Origin: an uncultured Collinsella sp.
GTDB lineage: Bacteria > Actinomycetota > Coriobacteriia > Coriobacteriales > Coriobacteriaceae
Length of the DNA stretch: 54,272 nt
NCBI GenBank assembly: GCA_934654605.1
Contig: CAKUGH010000006.1
Span: forward strand, 1-54,272
Direction of reading: 5' to 3'
Under the pieces are notes generated by a model. The model searched no databases. It had not been told where the DNA came from and was given only the letters and a program-made list of their open reading frames with translations. Positions within the stretch are counted from its first letter, which is position 1; the number at the start of each line of letters is the position of its first letter. A program made the position numbers and the translations under genes. Of the stretch, positions 1 through 9,247 are shown one piece after another.

Positions 1-1278
1 TTGTTTGGCGGCCTGTGCTTTGGTGCCAACGCCGGCTTTACTACGGGTAACTCCTCGAGTGAATCGACCGAATACGGTGGTACCGTCGACAACCTGCCCG
101 AAGCCGCGCAGAACAAGTACGGTTTTGTGTGGCGTCTGGGCGTCAACGCGGTAGACGTCGACAAGTTCGAGGCCGACTCGGGTGACAAGCTCGGCACCAA
201 GGACACCGATCAGTTCTGGATTGTGGGATATGACGTCAAGGACGTCCAAGTGCCCGAGGCACCGGCCGTGACGGGCTTTACGGCAAACGCAGTCGATTCG
301 ACAAGTGTTACGTTTAGCTGGGACGATGTACTTTCAAAGAAGAGTGGCTTTAGCTACGGTGTGGGCATGCTGCAGAGCAATGCGGCGGACGCCGTCGTGA
401 ACAGCTGGAAGATTGCCGATAACACGCAGACGTCGCTTACCTGGGACGGGTTGCAGCCCAATTCGGAGTATCGATTCGCCATCGCCGCTGTAAAGAACGG
501 CTCAACGACAGAAACGGGCATTCGCTCGGCAATCATCACGGTCAAGACGATGCCCGACGGCATGACGATGACCGTGAGCGGACCTGCGGCGGATACAACG
601 GAGAGGTCGGCCCTCGAGTATGACTCTTCGGTTGAGTGCGCGGAGGGAGACAAGCTGACGCTCTCGGCGATTGGCCATGTGACGCAGCGCAATGCCGACG
701 GCAGTGAAACGGAGCTGGCGCCGTCATATATCTGGTACCGTAAGGGCCGTGGCGAGACCGCGTTCCAGCGCGTGGGTGCCGATGGCAACCTCCCAGCTGG
801 AACGGCCTCAACGCTTGAGCTTGACTTGACTACAAACGATGACGGCGCGCAGTACTACTGCCACGTGGGATACAACAACGTGGGCCTCGATACCGGCATC
901 ACGCTGGTGAACATCGCGGCCGAAGAGACGGCGCCCACAACGGTGAACGCCGCCCCGATCCGCACACGCCGCCTGTTCTCACAGGCAAGTGCGGGTGCCA
1001 AGAAGTTCCTGGACCATACGCTGGTAAACACCGCCGGCCCAACCGATTCCGAAGGCTCAAAGGACCCCGAGACTCCTGAGACCCCGACGAACCCGGACAA
1101 GCCCAAGTCCGACAACGGAGCTAAGACCGACACCAAGGTCAAGACTACGACCACAGCGAAGAACCTCGCAAACACCGGCGATAAGACGTTCGCCATAGTA
1201 GCCACCGCAGCGGCAGCGGGAGCCATCCTCGTAGCAATAGCCCTCGTCATGCTGATCAAACGCCGCAAGAATCACTAG
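1..1278 (+). CDS. LANTG-anchored surface protein (3' part)
   Basis: The reading frame is open from base 1, so the true start lies outside the window. About 425 residues are visible. Residues ~80-180 look like a fibronectin type III domain (a Trp, a Tyr-containing strand and repeated beta-strand patterns). Residues ~190-305 look like an Ig-like domain with a Cys pair (SVECAEG and YYCHVG). A Pro/Lys/Thr-rich wall-spanning linker follows. The C-terminus is a sortase signal: LANTG, a hydrophobic helix of about 20 residues, and the basic tail KRRKNH. This variant of LPxTG predicts covalent anchoring to peptidoglycan with the beta-sandwich domains exposed, probably as an adhesin. The ligand cannot be deduced. 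A strong hairpin follows the stop codon. Confidence 0.85.
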   Translation: MFGGLCFGANAGFTTGNSSSESTEYGGTVDNLPEAAQNKYGFVWRLGVNAVDVDKFEADSGDKLGTKDTDQFWIVGYDVKDVQVPEAPAVTGFTANAVDSTSVTFSWDDVLSKKSGFSYGVGMLQSNAADAVVNSWKIADNTQTSLTWDGLQPNSEYRFAIAAVKNGSTTETGIRSAIITVKTMPDGMTMTVSGPAADTTERSALEYDSSVECAEGDKLTLSAIGHVTQRNADGSETELAPSYIWYRKGRGETAFQRVGADGNLPAGTASTLELDLTTNDDGAQYYCHVGYNNVGLDTGITLVNIAAEETAPTTVNAAPIRTRRLFSQASAGAKKFLDHTLVNTAGPTDSEGSKDPETPETPTNPDKPKSDNGAKTDTKVKTTTTAKNLANTGDKTFAIVATAAAAGAILVAIALVMLIKRRKNH

Positions 1279-1305
1279 CCATCAGTCGAACATATCGACA
1301 ACCCA

Positions 1306-1344
1306 AAAACCCGGGCAGCCAAATAACCTGGCTACCCGGGTTTT
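1306..1344. terminator. Bidirectional rho-independent terminator
   Basis: Arms 1306-1321 and 1329-1344 pair over 16 bases with one mismatch (AAAACCCGGGCAGCCA against TGGCTACCCGGGTTTT). The loop is 7 bases. The T run on the plus strand and the A run on the left arm allow termination in both directions. It sits 28 bases after the surface-protein stop. Confidence 0.85.
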
Positions 1345-1497
1345 CTCAACTGAAGTCTCCGCAACCGGAAAGTCCATCCCACAATCGGCGCGCCCAGAGT
1401 GGGACACAGTTTTCGCGATACGCATGACAGGCCACGCTTCTACTGTGAGGCGAGCGCAGTTTCTCATCAGCCCACTCAACCCGCAACGGGTGAGGGG

Positions 1498-1627
1498 CGG
1501 CGGCAGGCGGAGGCACGGGAAAGGTCTGTCGCGAGTTCCGCACGCAAAGGGGGCCACTTAATGTGGCCCCCGTCTTGCGCAGGACTGTTTGAGCAGCAGA
1601 CCTTTCCCGTGCCTCCGCCTGCCGCCG
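1498..1627. repeat. 31-bp perfect inverted repeat with nested hairpin
   Basis: Bases 1498-1528 and 1597-1627 are perfect reverse complements over 31 positions (core AGGCACGGGAAAGGTCTG). Inside is a second perfect hairpin with 9-bp arms, GGGGGCCAC (1549-1557) and GTGGCCCCC (1563-1571). The whole could fold into one long stem. It lies downstream of both convergent genes, so it may terminate transcription, but the arms are longer than a terminator needs and no U tract follows. It may be a small palindromic repetitive element. Confidence 0.75.
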
Positions 1628-1661
1628 ATTCGGGCCCCCGACCCCCGTTACTTGATCCCTG

Positions 1662-3962
1662 CTACTTGATCTTGGTCGTACCCGGCGCTAGGTTGGGGTC
1701 GGTCTCGTTTGCCTCGGTCTGGAAGTGCTCGGTGTACACGTTCTTGCCGTCGCGGAACATCTCGTAGTACTGCATCTTGGCGTAATCCTCGCGCGCCTTG
1801 GTGGCAGCGGCGGCAACGGCGTCATCGCCGGTGACGTTGGAGGAGAGCGCCCAGCGCAGGCTGGCGTCCTCGTAGCCCACCGAGTTGATGGCGGGCAGCG
1901 ATTCGCGCAGCGTCATGTGCGCCTTCTGGTAGTCGGTGAGCGGGGCGCCGATCAGCTGCATGAGCTGGGCGGACAGGTAGTTGGTGGACAGGTCGTCGGT
2001 CTCGCTCGTCTGGTCGCAACCGGCAACGTCGTAGTTAGCCCAGATGATGTAGTCGGTCTGCCACAGGCGCTCCTGGTGGGTGGCGTCGTCCTCGTCGGTA
2101 AACCACTTGTCATTGAACTTGGACGGGAAGAACGGCTGATGGTCGCCCCAGAACACCACGACCACCTTGCGGTCGAGCTTGCTCAGGGCGTTGAGGAAGT
2201 AGCGCAGCGCCTGGTCGGACTGCTCGATGCACGAGACATACTCGTCGACATCGGACAGCGTGCCGTCCTCGACGGTCTTGGTGTCCAGGTCGGTCGTGTC
2301 GATGTTCAGATGCATCTGCTTGTCGACCGGCAGCAGGCCCGTGTCGTAGCCTGAGTGGTTCTGCATGGTCACGTCGAAGATGAACTGCGGGTCGGCGTTC
2401 TGGTCGAGCAGCTCAAGAATCTTGTCGTAGGTCGCCTGGTCGGTCACCATGCCGCGCAGGGTATCGGCGCCCTGGAAATCGTTGATGGACAGGAACTGGT
2501 CAAAGCCAAAGTCCTTGTACACGTTCTCGCGGTTCCAGTTGGTCGCGTGGTTGGGGTGCATAGCCGTGGTGGCGTAGCCGAGCGACTTAAACTGCTCGGC
2601 CAGATTCTCGGTCGTCTCCATGTTGTAGATGGTGTAGGGGTACACGCCCGAACCCAGGTTGGTCATGGAGTTTCCGGTCAGGAACTCAAACTCGGTATTG
2701 GCGGTACCACCACCATAGGCGCTCACGTAGAGCTTGCCGCGGCTGAGGCAGTTGGACAGGCTCTTAAAGTACTGCGGGCCCTCGTAGCCGGCACGCATGT
2801 TCTGGTAGATCGAAAGGTCCGAGAACGTCTCGTTCATGATGGCGATGACCGTGGGCTTCTCGCTATCGAACTGCTCCTTAGCGGCAGCGCGCTCGTCGCC
2901 CTTGGCGGCATCGGACTTGTCGTAGGCCTTGGCGTACTTTTTGAGCGTGGCCTTGGCGTCGTCGACGGAGTAGTCGGCGGGTTTGGGCGGCTTGATGGAC
3001 TGCGCCGCACTAATAAAGGCGGGCAGGTAGCCCTCGCGCCAGTAGCTCTCGAGCGGGCGCCAGGTGTAGACGGTGATACCGAGGGTGTTGTAGTAGTCGA
3101 TGAGCGTGACATGTGCGGTCACGCCGCCCAGGCACAGCACGGCAACGAGCAGGTTGGTGAGCAGCATGCGCTTGGCGTTGGCGGCGCCCTTCTGGCGGTG
3201 CGGCGCCACGATGCCGGCGTACTCGCACAGCAGCATCGAGATGGCGGCAAAGCCCATCGACAGCACGCAGAACAGCGAAATCGAGAAGGTGTAGCCGTTT
3301 CCGGCGACCGCGGCGGCGGTGGAGATGGCCGAAAGGTCGCCCGGCTGGATGGGCATGGATTTAAACGTGATGACGAAGAACTCGGCAATGCCCAGGACAA
3401 AGAGGGCGAAGGCCAGGACAGCGGGAGCTGCGCCGTGGCGCTGGAACAGGAAGAACAGGCCGGCCATGAGCGCGGTGATGATGGCCCACTCGAGCAGGAT
3501 GCACAGGGGGTAGACCCAGGTAAAGTCGTGGTTGGACGAGACCTCCATGCCCAGCAGCGCAAAGACGCCGGCGAGCAGCAGGCACAGGACGGCCGCGACG
3601 AGCGGGCGGCCCACAAAGGCGCCGCGCAGGCGAGCGAGTTTGCCGGTGGGGGCGGGGGCGTCGGCGGAGGCGAACGCAAAGACGCGCGGGACGATGCGGT
3701 CGCGGGCGATGCTGGCCCAAGCGCAGCCGGTGAGGATGGCATTGGTCAGGATGAGCATCACAAAGGCGAGCGGCTCGTTTTGCGCCACGAGGCCAATAGC
3801 GCCCCAGACGGTCAAAAAGAGCTGGAACAGACCGAAGACGACGCTCCAGGCGAAGGCGCCCTTGGCAACGGTGCCCGACTGAGCGCGAATGGCCTTGGCC
3901 TCGTGCAAGACAAGGTAGACGGTCGCCGCAAGACCGACGAGCGAGATGGCGGCAGCGAACAT
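1662..3962 (-). CDS. LTA-synthase-like phosphoglycerol transferase (sulfatase fold)
   Basis: A 766-residue membrane enzyme of the LtaS/MdoB type. Multiple membrane helices occupy residues ~1-290, followed by an extracellular sulfatase-fold domain (~365-720). Visible catalytic elements are NETF (Glu378, metal), GGGTANTEF (Thr420, the expected nucleophile) and GDHQP (metal Asp/His). Known members polymerise or transfer glycerol-phosphate from phosphatidylglycerol outside the membrane. The substrate here could be lipoteichoic acid or another phosphoglycerol glycan. I chose the ATG at 3962 over a GTG 15 bases upstream because a GAGGAG ribosome site sits about 8 bases before it. The gene stands alone and converges on the surface-protein gene. 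Confidence 0.85.
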   Translation of the reverse strand: MFAAAISLVGLAATVYLVLHEAKAIRAQSGTVAKGAFAWSVVFGLFQLFLTVWGAIGLVAQNEPLAFVMLILTNAILTGCAWASIARDRIVPRVFAFASADAPAPTGKLARLRGAFVGRPLVAAVLCLLLAGVFALLGMEVSSNHDFTWVYPLCILLEWAIITALMAGLFFLFQRHGAAPAVLAFALFVLGIAEFFVITFKSMPIQPGDLSAISTAAAVAGNGYTFSISLFCVLSMGFAAISMLLCEYAGIVAPHRQKGAANAKRMLLTNLLVAVLCLGGVTAHVTLIDYYNTLGITVYTWRPLESYWREGYLPAFISAAQSIKPPKPADYSVDDAKATLKKYAKAYDKSDAAKGDERAAAKEQFDSEKPTVIAIMNETFSDLSIYQNMRAGYEGPQYFKSLSNCLSRGKLYVSAYGGGTANTEFEFLTGNSMTNLGSGVYPYTIYNMETTENLAEQFKSLGYATTAMHPNHATNWNRENVYKDFGFDQFLSINDFQGADTLRGMVTDQATYDKILELLDQNADPQFIFDVTMQNHSGYDTGLLPVDKQMHLNIDTTDLDTKTVEDGTLSDVDEYVSCIEQSDQALRYFLNALSKLDRKVVVVFWGDHQPFFPSKFNDKWFTDEDDATHQERLWQTDYIIWANYDVAGCDQTSETDDLSTNYLSAQLMQLIGAPLTDYQKAHMTLRESLPAINSVGYEDASLRWALSSNVTGDDAVAAAATKAREDYAKMQYYEMFRDGKNVYTEHFQTEANETDPNLAPGTTKIK

Positions 3963-4175
3963 GCTGAGACTCCTCACAAACTAAAACCTACGAAAGCGGG
4001 GATTTACCCGATTGTTACCTAGATATGCGCTGCATCTGAGGGCTGCGCACAACAATCAGCCATATTAACGCGCACGTGTGGCGGTGTTGCGCAATGGAGT
4101 GCCCACCTGCGCGATAATGGACGGGAATTACACGGAAACGTAAAGGCTTCTTAAAGAATTGGCGAGGGCAGAGCG

Positions 4176-5048
4176 ATGAGCGAGCAGGTTTGTACGACGA
4201 GTGTGGGCGACGGCGCGGCTACGGGCGTGGACGCAGGCGGCTATCCGCTGGAGTCCGCGGGCAACGCGGTGCTCGATGTTTTGGAGCATCGCTCTTCCAC
4301 GCGTGCCTTTGCGCGCGATGATGACGACCGCCCCGTGGCGGTAACCGACGAGCAGCGTGCGGCGATCCTGCATGCGGCGAGCCGCGCTCCGTCGGCGGGC
4401 GCCATGATGATGTATTCCATCGTGAGCATTCGTGAGCAGGCCACGCTCGACCGCTTGGCCGACCTGTGCGACCACCAGCCCATGATCGCCAAGGCTCCGT
4501 GGGCACTCATATTTGTGGTCGACTATGCCAAGTGGATCGATCTGTTCGACCACGTGGGCTGCTTTGAGCCCAAGTTCGTCGAGCGCACGGGCAAGGAGCC
4601 GCGCCGCGCGCCCGGCCTAGGCGACTTTGCCATTGCCGCGCAGGACGCCGTGATCGCGGCCCAAAACGCCGTGGTCGCCGCCGAGTCCCTGGGGCTGGGG
4701 AGCTGCTACATTGGCGATATCGTCGAGAATGCCGAAGAAGTGGCCGCGCTGCTGAATCTGCCGCCCTACACGATGCCGCTGTCGATGCTCATCATCGGCA
4801 CGCCCCGCAAAGAGCGTCCGGCGATCGCGCATCCCGTGGTGAACCTGGTGCACGAGGAGCGCTACTGCCGCGCCGACGCCGCGACCATGGACGCGCAGGT
4901 GGCCGAGATGGACGCGATGTTCCGCCCGCATGCCCGTGAGGTGGGCGAGCGCGTGGTGGACATCTACACCCGCAAGCACACGAGCCCCTTTATGGCCGAG
5001 ATGAGCCGATCCATGGAGTGGTGGTTCAAAAACTGGCTCGGCAAGTAA
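4176..5048 (+). CDS. Nitroreductase-family FMN oxidoreductase
   Basis: A 290-residue soluble protein. The N-terminal HRSSTRAF segment and the ASRAPSAG segment match the FMN phosphate and ring contacts of the nitroreductase fold. AAESLGLGSCYIGD near residue 180 is the other conserved block. These enzymes use NAD(P)H and FMN to reduce nitroaromatics, quinones or similar electrophiles; the real substrate is not evident. The ATG at 4176 is preceded by a GCGAGGG ribosome site. The C-terminal ~60 residues extend past the core fold. The gene appears monocistronic, with a palindromic repeat 13 bases after the stop. Confidence 0.82.
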   Translation: MSEQVCTTSVGDGAATGVDAGGYPLESAGNAVLDVLEHRSSTRAFARDDDDRPVAVTDEQRAAILHAASRAPSAGAMMMYSIVSIREQATLDRLADLCDHQPMIAKAPWALIFVVDYAKWIDLFDHVGCFEPKFVERTGKEPRRAPGLGDFAIAAQDAVIAAQNAVVAAESLGLGSCYIGDIVENAEEVAALLNLPPYTMPLSMLIIGTPRKERPAIAHPVVNLVHEERYCRADAATMDAQVAEMDAMFRPHAREVGERVVDIYTRKHTSPFMAEMSRSMEWWFKNWLGK

Positions 5049-5060
5049 CGGATGTGACGG

Positions 5061-5091
5061 ATGTGACAAAGGGGCTGCCCCTTTGTCACAT
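5061..5091. repeat. TGTGACAAAGGG palindrome, copy 1
   Basis: A perfect 31-base palindrome: 15-bp arms ATGTGACAAAGGGGC and GCCCCTTTGTCACAT around one central base. It sits just after the nitroreductase stop. Three close relatives lie at 19374-19404, 22734-22770 and 46468-46502, so this is a dispersed element and not only a local terminator. Confidence 0.9.
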
Positions 5092-5153
5092 TGCATATCG
5101 TGGCGGTGGCATAAAGGCCGCATAAATGTTTATCTAGCTGGGTAAATGGCGTC

Positions 5154-5181
5154 TGGTCAACAGGTCCCAAGCACCTATAAT
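5154..5181 (+). promoter_or_regulatory. Putative sigma70-type promoter of kup
   Basis: A perfect TATAAT (-10) at 5176-5181 is preceded by TGGTCA at 5154-5159 with a 16-base spacer. It lies 35 bases upstream of the kup ATG. Confidence 0.6.
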
Positions 5182-5216
5182 CCCTCCGAACATTAAAGTT
5201 GGGAGGAAACCGGCTT

Positions 5217-7244
5217 ATGGAACAAAAGGCCAAAGAGGCAGCTTCGCACGCTGCGATTCCTGTGAGCATCTCGGCGATGCTCGTCACGCTGGGCGTGGTG
5301 TACGGCGATATCGGCACCAGCCCCATGTATGTAACCAAGGCGCTCGTTGCCGGCAACGGCGGCATCGGCAGCGTCACGCAGGAGTTCGTGCTCGGCGCGC
5401 TCTCGCTCGTCGTATGGACGGTCACGCTGCTGACGACCGTCAAGTACGTGCTCATCTCGCTGCGCGCCGATAACCATGGCGAGGGTGGCATCTTTGCTCT
5501 GTACAGCTTGGTTAAGCGCTGCGGCAAATGGCTCATCATTCCCGCCATGCTGGGCGGCGCGGCACTGCTCGCCGATGGTATCCTCACGCCTGCCGTTACC
5601 GTGACCACGGCTATCGAGGGCCTGCGCACCATTCCGGCAGTCCATGCTGTGTTGGGCGACGATCAGGGCCGCGTCGTGGCCATCACGCTTGCCATCATCA
5701 TCGTGCTCTTTTTGGTGCAGCGCATCGGCACGGCCAAGATCGGCCGCGCCTTCGGCCCCATCATGACGCTGTGGTTCCTGTTCCTGGGCGGCACGGGCCT
5801 GTTCTTTGTCTTCCAGCATCCCGCTGTGTTGCTGTGCCTCAACCCGCTGCGCGGCATTAGCTTTTTGCTGAGCCCCAACAACCACGCCGGCATCATGATC
5901 TTGGGCAGCTGCTTCCTCGCCACCACCGGCGCCGAGGCACTCTACTCCGACATGGGCCATGTGGGCCGCGGCAACATCTACGCCACCTGGCCGTTTGTTA
6001 AGTGCTGCCTGCTGCTGTCCTACATGGGCCAGGGCGCTTGGCTTATCAACAATGCTGCCAACCCGGAGCTCATGGGCATTGCCGACCTCAACCCGTTCTA
6101 CCAGATGCTCGCCCCGGGTCTGCGTCCGTTCGCCGTCGGCCTTTCCACCATCGCGGCCATCATCGCCTCGCAGGCACTCATTACCGGCGCGTTCTCGCTG
6201 GTGTCCGAGGCCAGCCGTCTGGACCTGATGCCGCACATGCAGGTCTTTTACCCTGCCGAGACCAAGGGCCAGCTCTACATTCCCATGGTCAACAACGTCA
6301 TGCTCGTGGGCTGCGTCATCGTGGTGCTGCTGTTCCAGAACTCGGCACACATGGAGGCCGCCTACGGTCTGGCCATCACCCTCACCATGATGTGCACCAC
6401 GCTGCTGCTCTTCTTCTACCTGCACGAGGAGCGCAAGCTCAAGGTCGTGCCGTGGATTTTCGCCGCCTTCTTCCTTATGCTCGAGGGCTTCTTCTTTGTG
6501 AGCTCGCTCACCAAGTTCTTCCACGGCGGCTACTTCACCATTCTTATGGCTGCGCTCATCATGAGCATCATGGTGTGCTGGTACAACGGCACGGCGGTCG
6601 AGCAGCGCCAGTTTACGCTGCTGCCGCTGCGCAGCTACCTGCCGCAGCTCAAGCGCCTGCGCGAAGACGACCACTACGAGCGCATGAGCGACAACATCGT
6701 GTACCTGACCAAGGACACCCATACCGACTACATCGACCGCGATATTGTCTACTCGATCCTGGACAAGCATCCCAAGCGTGCCCGCGCCTGGTGGTTTGTG
6801 AACGTCGAGACCATGGACGAGCCGTACACGTTTGCCTATTCGGTCGAGACGTTCGACACCGATTACGTGTTCCGTGTGCATCTGTACCTGGGCTATAAGG
6901 TCAACCAGCGTGTCAACGCCTACCTGCGTCAGGTCGTTCAGGATCTTGCCGCCAGCGGCGAGCTGCCCGCGCAAAAGCACGACTACTCGGTCTACAAGGA
7001 CCCGGGCAACATTGGCACGTTCAAGTTCGTTATGATCCGCAAGCTCCTGGCGCCCGAAAGCGACGTGGAGCCCAGCGAGCGCACGGCCATCACGCTCAAG
7101 TACATCATCCGCCGCGCCGCTGGCACGCCCGCGCGCTGGTACGGCCTGGAGAACTCCAACGTGAGCTTTGAGTATGTGCCGCTGTTCACCAAGTTCAAGG
7201 CCGTAAACAAGATGCAGCGCCTCGCCCCCGGCGAGCGTCCGTAG
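5217..7244 (+). CDS. kup: KUP-family potassium uptake permease
   Basis: A 675-residue protein with about 12 N-terminal membrane helices (residues ~10-450) and a cytosolic C-terminal domain. The signature VVYGDIGTSPMY near residue 26 is diagnostic of KUP/HAK/KT transporters, which import potassium with protons. Blocks such as NHGEGGIFALYSLV and ADGILTPAVTV are also family hallmarks. I chose the ATG at 5217 because GGAGG lies 10 bases upstream; an earlier TTG at 5199 overlaps that ribosome site. The next genes are a small membrane protein and a Kdp-type two-component pair, which suggests a potassium-homeostasis cluster. Confidence 0.95.
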   Translation: MEQKAKEAASHAAIPVSISAMLVTLGVVYGDIGTSPMYVTKALVAGNGGIGSVTQEFVLGALSLVVWTVTLLTTVKYVLISLRADNHGEGGIFALYSLVKRCGKWLIIPAMLGGAALLADGILTPAVTVTTAIEGLRTIPAVHAVLGDDQGRVVAITLAIIIVLFLVQRIGTAKIGRAFGPIMTLWFLFLGGTGLFFVFQHPAVLLCLNPLRGISFLLSPNNHAGIMILGSCFLATTGAEALYSDMGHVGRGNIYATWPFVKCCLLLSYMGQGAWLINNAANPELMGIADLNPFYQMLAPGLRPFAVGLSTIAAIIASQALITGAFSLVSEASRLDLMPHMQVFYPAETKGQLYIPMVNNVMLVGCVIVVLLFQNSAHMEAAYGLAITLTMMCTTLLLFFYLHEERKLKVVPWIFAAFFLMLEGFFFVSSLTKFFHGGYFTILMAALIMSIMVCWYNGTAVEQRQFTLLPLRSYLPQLKRLREDDHYERMSDNIVYLTKDTHTDYIDRDIVYSILDKHPKRARAWWFVNVETMDEPYTFAYSVETFDTDYVFRVHLYLGYKVNQRVNAYLRQVVQDLAASGELPAQKHDYSVYKDPGNIGTFKFVMIRKLLAPESDVEPSERTAITLKYIIRRAAGTPARWYGLENSNVSFEYVPLFTKFKAVNKMQRLAPGERP

Positions 7245-7310
7245 CGCCTGTTGAGTTTTGGCTGCGAAAGATAAGTTGGAATGACAGGGCTTAAGGCCCG
7301 GGAGGAAACC

Positions 7311-7505
7311 ATGGACGCAAAAGCGCTCGACGGCCGCGAGATTGCGACGGAGCTTATGCACGAGGCGGGCATTGACGCCGCCGAGGATCGGTTCTTTACG
7401 AATCGCGCCAACATGGACATGACCGATCGCGTGATTTCGGTTATTGCGCTGGTGTTTGCCGCGGCGTGTGTGTGCGCCCTGCTCGCGCACGTGCTGTTTG
7501 TCTAG
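7311..7505 (+). CDS. Small single-span membrane protein
   Basis: A 64-residue protein. The first ~40 residues are charged (GREIATELMHEAGIDAAED) and the last ~22 form one hydrophobic helix (ISVIALVFAAACVCALLAHV). The ATG at 7311 has an excellent GGGAGGA ribosome site 6-10 bases upstream, which supports translation. It lies 66 bases after kup and before the terminator at 7538, so it is probably cotranscribed with kup. I recognise no family. A role as a small accessory or regulator of Kup is only an inference from position and membrane topology. Confidence 0.7.
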   Translation: MDAKALDGREIATELMHEAGIDAAEDRFFTNRANMDMTDRVISVIALVFAAACVCALLAHVLFV

Positions 7506-7537
7506 CGACAGCAGGTTGCAAAAGGTTTTACACTAAG

Positions 7538-7597
7538 AACCACCACGAGGGAAAACCACCACAAAGGTGCCTGTCCCCTTCGTGGTGGTTTTTGTTT
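7538..7597 (+). terminator. Rho-independent terminator after the kup unit
   Basis: Arms AACCACCACG (7538-7547) and CGTGGTGGTT (7581-7590) are perfectly complementary, with further AGGG/CCCT pairing, followed by TTTTTGTTTT. The loop holds GGTGCCTGTCCCCTT; a similar string recurs near 38754. It overlaps a GTG at 7567 that would otherwise be a candidate start for the next gene. Confidence 0.8.
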
Positions 7598-7611
7598 TGA
7601 GGGAGGGCGCG

Positions 7612-9243
7612 GTGCTTGTGGACGCTCATGTTGATGGCGATCTTGCCGAGAACTTTTGGTGGCGGCGCATGACCCTAACACGCCGCGGTCCTCTGTATGA
7701 CACTTGCGTGTCGATGGGGCTTTTGGCGGCGGCGACGGTCGTGGGCGCGCTACTCGACCGACCCGGTCTTGCCCCCAGCGTCATGATCGTGTACGTGCTC
7801 GCCGTGCAGCTGTGTGCGTTTTTCACCTGGAGCCGCCTGTACTGTCTGTTGAGCTCCGTTGCCGCCGTGGCGCTCTATAACTTTTTGTTTATCGAGCCGC
7901 GTTACTCGCTGACGTTTATCGATCGCATCCATCCCGGCATGTTCTTCATCATGTTCGTGGTCTCGCTCGTGTCGAGCTCCATCGCCTTGGCGCTGCGTCG
8001 CGCGCTGGCCCAAGCAGCTGCCAGCGACCGCCGCACGCAGATGGTGCTCGAGACTAACCGTATGCTGCAGCGCTGTGCCGATCAGCAGCAGATCGTGCAT
8101 GCCATGGCAACGCAGCTGGCGCGGCTTTCGGGCTGTCCGTGCGTATGGTACAGCGCCGATGCTGACGACGATGACCTGCTGCCGCGCGCGACGTATACGG
8201 CGGTGGGCGATGCCGCTCCGGTGCATCAGCTGGCGCCCCAGATGCCGCCGCTGCTCTCGGCCTCGGCCTACGTGGGCACGCCGCTCGACGCCACCTATGG
8301 CGGTTCGGCGTTTTACGGTATTTACCTCACGGTGCGCTCGGGCGAGAGCATCGTGCGTTCGGGCGGCCCTGCCTCGGTGGTGGGCGTGCTCGCTATGGTT
8401 ACCGAGGCCGATGCGCTCACGCACGAAGAGCGGATGCTGGCCGATGCCATTGTGAGCGAAGGCGAGCTGGCGATCGACCGCGCCCGTGCCATGAAGGCCC
8501 GCGAGGAGGCGGCGGTGCTCGCCAAAAACGAGCAGCTGCGTGCCAACCTGCTGCGCTCCATCTCGCACGATCTCCGTACGCCGCTCACGAGTATCTCGGG
8601 CAATGCCGACGTGCTGCTCGACCAAGGCTCGACCGGCACGGCCGTGCTCGACGCCCAGACGCGCCGTGGCATGCTGCTGTCCATTCGCTCGGATGCACTG
8701 TGGCTCAACGCCACCGTCGAGAACCTGCTCGCCACCACCAAGCTCGAAGGCGGCGGCATGCGCCTGTCGACTACGCTCGAGCTGATGGACGATATTGTCG
8801 AGGAGGCGCTGCGCCACGTGAGCCCGGCCGTGCGCGAGCACGACCTTAAGGTGGTGGCGGGCGATGAGCCGGCACTCGTCAACGTCGATGCGCGCCTGAT
8901 GGTGCAGCTTGTGGTGAACCTGGTGAACAACGCCATCACGTATACGCCGGCGGGCTCGCATATCGTGATCTCGATTGGCGTGAACGACGGGCGTGTAACG
9001 TGCTCGGTGGCCGACGACGGGCCGGGCATTGCGCCCGAGGACCGCGAGCGCATCTTTGAGTCGTTCTACACCGCCAACCACGGTTTGGCCGATAGTCATC
9101 GCAGCGTGGGCCTGGGACTTTCGCTCTGCCGCTCCATTGCGCTGGCGCATGGCGGTAGCATAGAAGTTGCCGCGGCGGATCCGCACGGCTCGGTCTTTAC
9201 GATCGAGCTTCCCGCTGCCGACGTTTCGTTTGATAAGGAGTAG
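7612..9243 (+). CDS. KdpD-like sensor histidine kinase lacking the N-terminal sensor domains
   Basis: About 543 residues. A four-helix DUF4118 membrane domain (residues ~25-125) is followed by a coiled region, a GAF-like domain (~145-290), a HisKA domain with phospho-acceptor His319 (SISHDLRTPLTS) and an HATPase domain (N box NNAITYTP, G1 DDGPGIAP, G2 GLGLSLC). This is the C-terminal architecture of KdpD. Classical KdpD is ~890 residues and begins with the KdpD and USP domains, which are absent. Start codons at 7612 or 7618 (both GTG) follow a GGGAGGG ribosome site; the choice is uncertain. The response regulator follows after 4 bases. It probably senses potassium or osmotic stress. Confidence 0.85.
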   Translation: MLVDAHVDGDLAENFWWRRMTLTRRGPLYDTCVSMGLLAAATVVGALLDRPGLAPSVMIVYVLAVQLCAFFTWSRLYCLLSSVAAVALYNFLFIEPRYSLTFIDRIHPGMFFIMFVVSLVSSSIALALRRALAQAAASDRRTQMVLETNRMLQRCADQQQIVHAMATQLARLSGCPCVWYSADADDDDLLPRATYTAVGDAAPVHQLAPQMPPLLSASAYVGTPLDATYGGSAFYGIYLTVRSGESIVRSGGPASVVGVLAMVTEADALTHEERMLADAIVSEGELAIDRARAMKAREEAAVLAKNEQLRANLLRSISHDLRTPLTSISGNADVLLDQGSTGTAVLDAQTRRGMLLSIRSDALWLNATVENLLATTKLEGGGMRLSTTLELMDDIVEEALRHVSPAVREHDLKVVAGDEPALVNVDARLMVQLVVNLVNNAITYTPAGSHIVISIGVNDGRVTCSVADDGPGIAPEDRERIFESFYTANHGLADSHRSVGLGLSLCRSIALAHGGSIEVAAADPHGSVFTIELPAADVSFDKE

Positions 9244-9247
9244 CGCT

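Larger units (their letters stand above)
1279..1661. other. Convergent intergenic region with two hairpin elements
   Basis: This 383-base gap lies between two convergent genes. I see no convincing gene in it. It holds a terminator hairpin (1306-1344) and a large nested inverted repeat (1498-1627). The rest, including the stretch around 1380-1495, has no recognisable structure. Confidence 0.7.

Noticed and set aside
2355..4022. A 555-codon plus-strand open frame opposite the LTA-synthase-like gene
   Set aside because: Shadow of the minus-strand gene, with low-complexity composition and no ribosome site.
5193..7490. A 765-codon open frame on the minus strand opposite kup
   Set aside because: The plus strand encodes an unmistakable Kup. 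The antisense product is His/Gly/Arg-rich with no domain.
7567..7611. GTG at 7567 as the start of the KdpD-like kinase
   Set aside because: It lies within the terminator stem-loop of the preceding unit. A GGGAGGG ribosome site supports starts at 7612 or 7618.
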